The notes under the pieces were generated by a model. The model had not been told where the DNA came from. It ran no database searches and saw nothing but the letters and a program-made list of their open reading frames with translations. Below are positions 1 to 5,094 of a stretch of DNA of 5,094 nucleotides, piece after piece. The stretch lies in contig JAIRVA010000022.1 of the NCBI GenBank assembly GCA_031254155.1, forward strand, positions 1-5,094, written 5' to 3'. Position numbers and translations under genes: made by a program. Origin of the DNA: Propionibacteriaceae bacterium (GTDB lineage Bacteria; Actinomycetota; Actinomycetes; Propionibacteriales; Propionibacteriaceae). Position 1 is the first letter of the stretch. Every line of letters begins with the position of its first letter.

Positions 1-1
1 G

Positions 2-3000
2 GTCTACCCCCTGTCGTACGACCTGGCGTCTGGTCAGACCGCGACGGTGGTCCAAGGCACGGTGTACAACGACACGGCCGGTGACGGCTCGGTGACCGGC
101 GACACGGGCTTGGGCGGCCAGAAGGTGGCCCTCTACTTGAAGGATGCGAACAGCGGGAGCTGGGTCTACCAGGGCTACCGGATCACGAACGACTCCGGTG
201 ACTACTCCTTCCTGGTCGGTGGCAACGGTGAGTACGTTGTCCGGCTGGTCAACCCGTCGCTGAACGGCGTCCACGGGTGGCAGACCTGGGCCGACGGCGG
301 CGGTACGCTGAACGCGGTAGTGGCGCAGTGTGCCAACGGTAACGTCAGCACCGCGACTGGCGGGGCGTGCGTCGGTGCTATCGCAGCGCCCACGGCGGAT
401 CCGCTGCTGCCGTCGGCGGCGAGCGCGGCGGGTACGGATACCTCGCTGCAGCCGGGCGCGATGCCGATGTACACCACGGTGACGATCACCTCCTACAAGG
501 AGGTCGTCAACGCTGACTTCGGTGTTAACTTCACCGCTGACATGGGTGACTCGGTGGCTGGTCCGGCGACCATCGCGGCGGGTGCGCCCGTCCACAATAA
601 CCCGGGTACCCCGGTAGCGTATTTCGGCCAGACATGGGGCAACAACACCGCGCCGAGTACGACGAACGCTGATACCACGGATGACGGCGTCTATGTTGAC
701 TCCTACGCGGGCAAGCTGTCGTTGACCGGTACGGTGATGGCGTCGACCAAGTCGTACAACCTGGCCGCGGACGTCAACGGGTCCAAGGCGAACCTTGCCT
801 ACGTCAACGGCTGGACGACGGGTGCTGGCAACAACACGTGGTCGGCGACCCCGACCTGGAACCCGACCCTGACTGGCAACAAGGCCACGGGTGCGTTCAA
901 GTTCGGCTCGGCCGCGGTGGCGGGGACGCCGGCGGTCCAGTTCCGGGCGAACGTGTCGACGGCGCAGCCGCCGATCACGTCGGCGACGAACACGACCGGC
1001 CAGTATCAGGCGCTTGACACCGCGGGCACGCCGAACTGGACGACCGCCGGTGAGATTGAGGACTACTCGTTCAACGTCGCCGACGCGGTCTACCGCCCGG
1101 CGGCCAAGACGACGGGTGGCGCGGCCACCGTCATGGTTGGCGGCAACTCGATCAACGCCACCACCGCCCTCACGGTGTCTGCGGCGAAGGGCGCCGCGGC
1201 GGGGACGCCGGTCACCCTGACCGCGACGGCCCCGACGGGTTGGAACGTCACCTCCGTGACGATCAAGGACACCGAGACCGGTGATGTGATCGCGACCCCG
1301 GCGACGACCGCGGTCGCGGGCGGGGTGTCGTTCTCGTACACCCCGGCCCTCGGTTCCGATGTGATCATCGAGGCCACCTTCGCCAAGAACCCCGATCCGG
1401 ACAAGTCCAGCCTGACGCTCGACCCGACGACCGGGACCGCCCAGGCCGGCGGGACGATCAAGGCCGTCGCGACCGTCAAGGACTCCGATAACAACCTGCT
1501 GAGCGGTGTCCGGGTCACTTTCGCCAAGAAGTCGGCCGACATCACGGTGACCGGCGGCAACGGTGACATGACCTGCACGACCGACGCGACCGGTACCTGC
1601 TCGGTTGATGTCAGCTCGAACGTCGCCAAGACGTACGCCGGGGAAATCTCGGCCACTATCCCGGTCGACGGCGTGGCCAAGCCCATCTCGGGCTCGCCGA
1701 AGGATGTCACCTTCACCGTGGGTACGTTCAGCTACGAGAAGTCCACGCTGAGCGTGTCCCCGACGGCGAACATGAGTGATTCGACAACCTGGAAGGTCGC
1801 CGACGGGACGGATTACTACACCGGCATCCTGACCGCCAAGGACGACCTGGAAAACCTGCTGACCGACCTCGCGCCGGGCGACATCGCGTTCGCGGCGTCG
1901 AGTAGCAAGGTGAGTTTCACGAGCGTGGCGAACAACCACGACGGCACCTACACGGTCAAGTACACCACGACGGTTGCCGACGGTACGCCGGTCGCTTCGG
2001 TGACGTACCAGAACACGGAGGTCAAGACCGCGACCGGTGCGTCTGCCCTCCCGATTCCGTTCCAGCCGGGCCCGGAGGTCAATGGTCCGATCACTTGCAC
2101 GGATCCGACGCTGACCGGGACGAACCTCGCGGTCGACAAGGCGACCCTGCCGGTGGACACGACGTCGACAGCGACCGCCCACATCACGGACAAGGATTGC
2201 AATCCGAAGCCCGGTGTCATCGTGACCTTCACGCTGAACCCGCCGGGCTCGGCCGTGGTCACCACGGTCCAGGGCACCACCGATGCCAACGGCAACGCGA
2301 CGGCCACCATCACGGACACCAAGGCCGAGACGGTGACCGTCCACGCCGCGACGGCGAACATTCCCGAGGTCTACCAGCCGCGGAACGTCACGTTCACGCC
2401 CGGCCCGGTTGATCCGTCGAAGTTGACCTTCACGGTCTCGCCGACGGTGACTCTCACGGACAACAGTAACTGGCCGGTAGCCAACGGTACCGATGCCTAC
2501 ACCGGGACGTTGACTGTGACCGACAAGTACGACAACCCGATTGACGGCGTGCCCGCCGCCGACATCGCGTTCGCGAAGTCGAGCGCCGACGTCCAGATGT
2601 CGGCCATGCAGCCCGGTCCGGCTGGCAGTGGTACGTACACCGTGACCTACACGTCGACGGTGGCGGACCGGACACCGGTGGCCAGCGTGACGTACCAGAC
2701 CAAGCTGGTGCAGACCGCCAAGCCGATCCCGTTCAAGCCCGGTGCGCCGGTGGGCCCGGGGCCGAAGTGCGCGGATGGTCGCGAGCTGTCGAACACTAAG
2801 GCCAGCCCCGCGTCCCTGCCGGTCAACGAGCAGTCGGCGATCACGGTCCTTGTCACCGACAAGTTCTGTAACCCGATCCCGAACGCGCCGGTCAGCCTGG
2901 CGCTCAACGCGGGTACGAGCGGCCTGCTCGGTGCGACCACCGGTGCGACCGGCTCGGACGGCAGCCCCTTCACGACGACGCTGGATGACACCAAGGTCGA

Positions 3001-5094
3001 GATCGTGACGGTCTCCGCGACTAGCGGTTCGACCAGCGCCGGTTCGGCGTCGGTGTCGTTCCTCAAGGGGACGTTCTCCGCGGCGAACTCCCTGTTCACG
3101 GTTGACCCGGTCGTCACGACGACCGACAGGTCGAACTGGAAGGTCGCCGACGGGGTGCAGTACTACACCGGTACGCTGCAGGCCCGCGATGACAGCCCGA
3201 ATGGCGGCCAGCCGATGCCGGGCCTGACGGCGAGTGACATCGTCTTCGCCTCGTCGGCGCCGTCGAACATCGTGACCGTGACTGGTTTTGCGGAGAGCGC
3301 GACGACGCCGGGTACCTACACGGTGCAGTACAAGACGATGGTCGCCGATGCGACCTACACCGCGAGCGTGGCCTACCAGGGTGGCCCGGTGGGCACGGCC
3401 AAGCCGATCCCGTTCAAAGCCGGTCCTCTGCCGGATGGTCCGGTGCCCGACTGCACGACGCCGATTGCCCGTCCGGGTATGAAGCTCTCGGCCGCGCCGA
3501 CCTCGGTACCGGTCAATGGCAACTCCACTATCACGGCTCTCGTCACCGATGTGAACTGCAACCCGATTGAGGGTGCGACGGTGAACTTCAGCCAGACCGT
3601 GTCGACGGCGAGCCTCACCCCGACGACGCCGCAGACGACGAATGCGGCTGGCATCGCCACCGTCAGCCTGACGGATACCGCTCCGGGCACTGTCCCGGTG
3701 TCAGCCACGGCGACCGCCGACGGTGTGACCAAGCCCGTCGGTACGGCGAGCGTCACCTTCACGACCGGCGGCTTCAGCTACGAGAAGTCGACGTTCACGG
3801 TCGCCCCGGCCGTCACGACGGCCAACAACTCGACCTGGAAGGTGGCCGATGGTGTCCAGTCTTACACCGGCACCCTGACGGCGGTTGATGGCAACAACGT
3901 GCCGTTGACCGGGTTGAAGCTCACCGACATCGTGTTCTCCTCGTCGGCCGCGCAGGGCATTGTCAACGTGGTCGGCCTGGCCGAGAGCACGACCACGCCG
4001 GGCACGTACACGGTGCAGTACACGACCACCGTGGCTGATCCGACGTACACGGCGAGCGTGACCTACCAGGGCACGGCGGTCAAGACCGCGGCTGGTGCGA
4101 CGACGCTGCCGATCCCGTTCAAGGCCGGGGCGGCTAAGGAAGGACCGTTCAACTGCACCACGCCGATCGCGCGGCCGGGGACGAACCTCTCGGTGGCCCC
4201 GGCGTCGGTCGGGACTGGCGGTACGTCGGTCGCGACCGCGTTGGTCACCGATGAGAACTGCAACCCGGTTCCGAACGAGCCGGTGACGTTCGACGTGACG
4301 AAGAGCGCCACCGTGAACGGGTCGACCACCGCCGTGGTGGTGAACACGGACCAGGCGGGCAACGCCAAGGCCAACGTGAGTGATCAGACGGCAGAGATTG
4401 TCGATGTCAGCGCCACGATTGCGGCGGGCAAGGTGGATGATCCCAAGCCGGTGGAGTTCACCAGGGGCGGCTTCTGCTACCTCCCGGGCACGTCGAGCTT
4501 CTCGGTCGTCCCGCAGGCGAGCCTGAGTGACAAGTCGACGTGGAAGGTGGCCGACGGGGTGCAGTCCTACACGGGTACGCTGGTGGCCGAGGACTGCGGG
4601 AACAACCCGCTGCCCGGCCTGAAACTCACCGACATTGTGTTCTCGTCCTCGTCGCCGACCACGATTAACATGACGAGCGTGGTGGAGAGCGCGACGCCGG
4701 GCACGTACACAGTGCAGTACTCGACGAAGGTCGCTGACGGCACGTACACGGCGAGTGTGAAGTACCAGGGGACGACGGTGGGCGATCCGAAGGCGATCCC
4801 GTTCAAGGCCGGCGCGGAGAAGGACGGACCGTTCAACTGCACCACGCCGATCGCGCGTCCGGGGACGAACCTGTCGGCCTCGCCGACCACGCTAGCAATT
4901 GGCAACACGTCGACGGCTACGGCCCTCGTGACGGACGAGAACTGCAACCCGATCGAGGGTGCCCAGGTGACCTTCACCAGCAGCCCGTCAACCTCGTCGG
5001 TCGCGCCGACCACCGCCCAAACCACGGGGGCGGACGGCAAGGCGACCGCGCAGGTTGGCAGCACGGCTGAAGGTCAGGTCACGGTTTCCGCGAC
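2..5094 (+). CDS. Giant modular surface protein / adhesin with SdrD_B, GEVED and alternating Ig-like (Big_1/invasin-type) repeats; partial at both ends
   Basis: A single reading frame is open from base 2 to the window end: 1,697 whole codons, no stop, no start that can be assigned. Domains in order are SdrD_B-like (residues ~16-178), GEVED-like (~180-359, ending G350-E-I-E-D-Y355), a loose Ig-like domain (~361-463), then eleven alternating Ig-like modules (~464-1697). Composition is dominated by Thr, Val, Ala, Ser, Gly and Pro, as in secreted fibrous proteins, and no hydrophobic membrane segment is visible. From family knowledge, Big_1/invasin-type arrays form rigid stalks on bacterial surfaces that present binding domains and mediate adhesion. 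Adhesin function, export and anchoring are inference, because the signal peptide and C-terminal anchor (sortase motif or other) lie outside the window. Codon use is uniform, with G/C third positions and no sign of a frameshift. The full protein must exceed 1,697 residues. A non-adhesive structural or S-layer-like role is the main alternative. Confidence 0.93.
47..535 (+). other. SdrD_B/Cna_B-like (prealbumin-like) domain
   Basis: Residues ~16-178 open with V-V-Q-G-T-V-Y-N-D-T-A-G-D-G, followed by D34-T-G-L-G-G, K-V-A-L-Y and later D64-S-G-D-Y-S-F and G76-E-Y-V-V-R-L. This order (G-x-V-x-x-D, acidic loop, G-x-x-V-x-L-Y, S-G-x-Y-x-F, G-x-Y-x-V-R) is the pattern of SdrD_B-like domains, a calcium-associated prealbumin-like beta-sandwich in Gram-positive adhesins. 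It ends with N170-A-D-F-G-V-N-F177, which resembles the V-D-F-G-F-N-F closure seen where such domains precede other modules. An insert of roughly 75 residues (~93-167), rich in Ala, Gly and Thr, holds C110 and C123, which could pair. Calcium binding is inferred only from the family. The ~15 residues before it may be the tail of another upstream domain. Confidence 0.72.
539..1078 (+). other. GEVED-type domain
   Basis: Residues ~180-359 begin D180-M-G-D-S and include H198-N-N-P-G-T-P with Y207-F-G, then D224-T-T-D-D-G-V-Y-V. The second half has A263-N-L-A-Y-V-N-G-W, an aromatic/Asn-rich loop (~271-287), V312-Q-F-R-A and finally G350-E-I-E-D-Y355. GEVED domains are named for the terminal G-E-V-E-D-Y and typically show an opening D-x-G-D-S/A, an acidic D-D-x-D-G-V segment, a 'W-I-D-F-N'-like strand and an R-F-R strand before it. 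All of these landmarks occur here in the correct order, with Ile for Val in the signature and N-G-W in place of the usual D-F-N. Known members are extracellular modules of large surface or secreted proteins, and their precise ligand is generally not established. Within this protein the domain separates the SdrD_B domain from the Ig-like shaft. Confidence 0.7.
1082..1390 (+). other. Divergent Ig-like domain joining GEVED to the repeat array
   Basis: Residues ~361-463 contain short alternating hydrophobic stretches typical of an Ig-like beta-sandwich: L390-T-V-S-A, G401-T-P-V-T-L-T-A-T-A, W414-N-V-T-S-V-T-I, V442-S-F-S-Y-T-P and V454-I-I-E-A-T-F. The pattern G-x-P-V-T-L-T-A ... G-W-x-V ... I-x-A-x-F suits a beta-sandwich spacer such as the Ig-like/PKD-like domains common in such proteins, but no family signature is complete. 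It has no cysteine and lacks the W-K-V-A-D-G and D-x-x-C-N-P motifs, so it belongs to neither repeat class. It ends in a D-P-D-K linker (residues 465-468) that leads into the first A module. Function beyond spacing cannot be stated. Confidence 0.5.
1391..2071 (+). repeat. Ig-like repeat unit 1 (modules A0 + B1)
   Basis: A0 covers residues ~464-573 and B1 ~574-690. A0 has the Big_1 outline (S-L-T-L-D-P, I-K-A-V-A-T-V-K-D-S-D-N-N-L-L-S-G-V-R-V-T-F, D-A-T-G-T-C-S-V), but it lacks the N-terminal cysteine and the D-x-x-C-N-P cysteine of the other A modules. Its only cysteines are C525 and C533, eight residues apart, flanking the D-A-T-G turn. B1 shows F576-S-Y-E-K-S, W597-K-V-A-D-G, Y606-T-G, D627-I-A-F, G648-T-Y-T-V-K-Y, T653-V-A-D-like and I685-P-F-Q-P-G. 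Its C-terminal tail is longer than in B2, B3 and B5 (V-K-T-A-T-G-A-S-A-L before I-P-F). A0 is the most divergent A module and marks the proximal end of the array. Confidence 0.75.
2072..2743 (+). repeat. Ig-like repeat unit 2 (modules A1 + B2)
   Basis: A1 covers residues ~691-800 and B2 ~801-914. A1 has C699 in the entry segment and C733 in T-D-K-D-C-N-P, 34 apart, then T743-like V-T-F, T760-D-A-N-G-N-A-T-A-T-I and a closing V-T-V-H-A-A-T strand. This is a clear Big_1-type module in which Cys replaces the Gly usual in D-x-x-G-N-P. B2 deviates at the core motif, W824-P-V-A-N-G instead of W-K-V-A-D-G. It keeps Y833-T-G-T-L, D-N-P-I-D-G, D854-I-A-F, G877-T-Y-T-V-T-Y, V-A-D and the short exit I909-P-F-K-P-G. 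Its entry strand (V-D-P-S-K-L-T-F) differs from the F-S-Y-E-K form of B1. Unit length is about 224 residues. Confidence 0.8.
2744..3424 (+). repeat. Ig-like repeat unit 3 (modules A2 + B3)
   Basis: A2 covers residues ~915-1022 and B3 ~1023-1141. A2 carries C923 and C956 (33 apart, the second in T-D-K-F-C-N-P-I-P). It is the most divergent of the cysteine-bearing A modules: the entry reads C-A-D-G-R-E-L-S-N in place of the C-T-T-P-I-A-R-P-G of later copies, and the middle is Gly/Thr-rich (A-G-T-S-G-L-L-G-A-T-T). B3 has W1046-K-V-A-D-G-V-Q-Y-Y-T-G-T-L, then a small Pro/Gly/Asn-rich insertion (S1065-P-N-G-G-Q-P-M-P-G) between the D-D turn and D1079-I-V-F. It continues with G1104-T-Y-T-V-Q-Y and I1136-P-F-K-A-G. 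It has the short tail (V-G-T-A-K-P before I-P-F). Confidence 0.8.
3425..4129 (+). repeat. Ig-like repeat unit 4 (modules A3 + B4)
   Basis: A3 covers residues ~1142-1256 and B4 ~1257-1376. A3 contains C1151 in D-C-T-T-P-I-A-R-P-G and C1186 in T-D-V-N-C-N-P-I-E-G (35 apart), then V-N-F, T1213-N-A-A-G-I-A-T-V-S-L-T-D and V-P-V-S-A-T-A. It is the first A module with the consensus entry sequence shared by A4 and A5. B4 has F1258-S-Y-E-K-S, W1279-K-V-A-D-G-V-Q-S-Y-T-G-T-L, L-T-G-L-K-L-T-D-I-V-F-S-S-S, G1334-T-Y-T-V-Q-Y and the long tail V-K-T-A-A-G-A-T-T-L before I1371-P-F-K-A-G. Both its entry strand and its tail match B1 better than the neighbouring B3 or B5. At about 235 residues this is the longest unit. 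Confidence 0.82.
4130..4813 (+). repeat. Ig-like repeat unit 5 (modules A4 + B5)
   Basis: A4 covers residues ~1377-1489 and B5 ~1490-1604. A4 has G1381-P-F-N-C-T-T-P-I-A-R-P-G-T-N-L-S (C1385) and T-D-E-N-C1420-N-P-V-P-N, 35 apart, then V-T-F, T-D-Q-A-G-N-A-K-A-N-V and V-D-V-S-A-T-I. B5 has W1514-K-V-A-D-G-V-Q-S-Y-T-G-T-L, L-P-G-L-K-L-T-D-I-V-F-S-S-S, G1567-T-Y-T-V-Q-Y, V-A-D-G-T-Y-T-A-S-V and the short exit A-I1599-P-F-K-A-G. B5 is the only B module with cysteines: C1492 in the entry strand (F-C-Y where B1 and B4 have F-S-Y) and C1532 in the D-C-G-N-N turn. The start of A4 is almost identical in DNA to the start of A5. Confidence 0.83.
4795..4872 (+). repeat. Near-identical 78-bp segment repeated from 4111-4188
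   Basis: Bases 4795-4872 align without gaps to 4111-4188, an offset of 684 bp. I count 5 differences in 78 positions, and the last 47 positions (4826-4872 against 4142-4188) contain only one. The segment covers the I-P-F-K-A-G exit of one B module and the first half of the next A module's entry, including its first cysteine. It is part of the coding sequence, not a separate element. The identity is higher than in the rest of the two units, so it marks either a recent duplication or a local gene-conversion tract. Confidence 0.85.
4814..5094 (+). repeat. Ig-like repeat unit 6, module A5 (cut by the window end)
   Basis: Residues ~1605-1697 are the first ~93 residues of a sixth A module. It shows G1609-P-F-N-C-T-T-P-I-A-R-P-G-T-N-L-S (C1613), T-A-L-V-T-D-E-N-C1648-N-P-I-E-G-A-Q-V-T-F, T1675-G-A-D-G-K-A-T-A-Q-V and the beginning of the closing strand V-T-V-S-A. 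The cysteines are 35 residues apart, as in A3 and A4. Only the last strand, roughly 10-20 residues to judge from complete A modules, is missing. The order of the array predicts that a B module follows immediately downstream. Confidence 0.82.

Noticed and set aside
497..504. A perfect Shine-Dalgarno-like AAGGAGGT inside the gene, which could suggest an internal start.
   Set aside because: No ATG or GTG follows at the usual distance. The next in-frame ATG is at 542, far too distant. The domain pattern runs unbroken through the site, where the bases simply encode K-E-V.
891..1220. A + strand frame giving an Arg-rich product, and similar Arg-rich frames at 2742-3008, 3288-3482 and 4095-4286.
   Set aside because: These are out-of-frame readings of the same GC-rich gene. 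Extreme Arg content is the usual artefact of shifting frame across GC-rich Thr/Ala/Pro codons.
1090..5064. Several long open frames on the - strand that recur with the ~700-bp period (e.g. 1090-1716, 2647-3117, 4567-5064).
   Set aside because: They lie antisense to the continuous + frame and repeat because the sense modules repeat. Their openness follows from G/C-ending codons on the sense strand. Their translations show no domain pattern.
1391..5094. Regularly spaced repeats considered as a CRISPR array or transposon repeats.
   Set aside because: The period is ~670-705 bp, the repeats are diverged in third codon positions and all are in one coding frame. This is what protein module duplication looks like.
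1..5094. Search for promoters, terminators, tRNA/rRNA, riboswitches or attachment sites.
   Set aside because: The whole window is coding with no intergenic space. I saw no stem-loop plus T-run and no RNA gene signature.

Overview
The whole window is the interior of one very large protein-coding gene on the + strand. Reading the codons that begin at position 2 gives 1,697 residues without a stop codon (2..5092, plus two bases of the next codon). Neither the start nor the stop codon lies inside the window. The encoded polypeptide is rich in Thr, Val, Ala, Ser, Gly and Pro, and it is built entirely of beta-sandwich-type extracellular modules. No catalytic domain, membrane segment, signal peptide, sortase motif, RNA gene, promoter or terminator is visible. 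Sampled lines are about two-thirds G+C, the third codon positions are overwhelmingly G or C, and I saw no TTA codon in frame. Together with the domain style (W-x-V-A-D-G Ig-like modules, SdrD_B and GEVED domains) this suggests a high-GC Gram-positive bacterium (Actinomycetota). I cannot name the genus.

Layout in residues of the visible fragment (residue r = bases 3r-1 to 3r+1). Residues ~16-178 are an SdrD_B/Cna_B-like (prealbumin-like) domain with a D-x-x-G-D-G start and an N-A-D-F-G-V-N-F end. Residues ~180-359 are a GEVED-type domain that ends in the signature G-E-I-E-D-Y. Residues ~361-463 are a divergent Ig-like domain. From ~464 to the end there is a tandem array in which two kinds of Ig-like module alternate strictly: A0-B1-A1-B2-A2-B3-A3-B4-A4-B5-A5 (A5 is cut by the window end). 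A modules (~110 residues) resemble Big_1/invasin domains (V-T-D-x-x-C-N-P-x-x-G-x-x-V-x-F). B modules (~115-120 residues) carry W-K-V-A-D-G-x-x-x-Y-T-G-x-L, D-I-x-F-x-S-S, G-T-Y-T-V-x-Y and an exit motif I-P-F-K-A-G. The A+B period is about 224-235 residues (~670-705 bp).

The likely role is a long surface stalk or adhesin. The N-proximal SdrD_B and GEVED domains would sit near or at the tip and the Ig-like array would form the shaft, if the unseen C-terminus is anchored to the cell wall or membrane as in most such proteins. The most distinctive features are the cysteine layout (16 cysteines, every one with a partner in its own module), an extra cysteine pair found in B5 only, and rising similarity between units towards the 3' end, which points to recent unit duplication or gene conversion.
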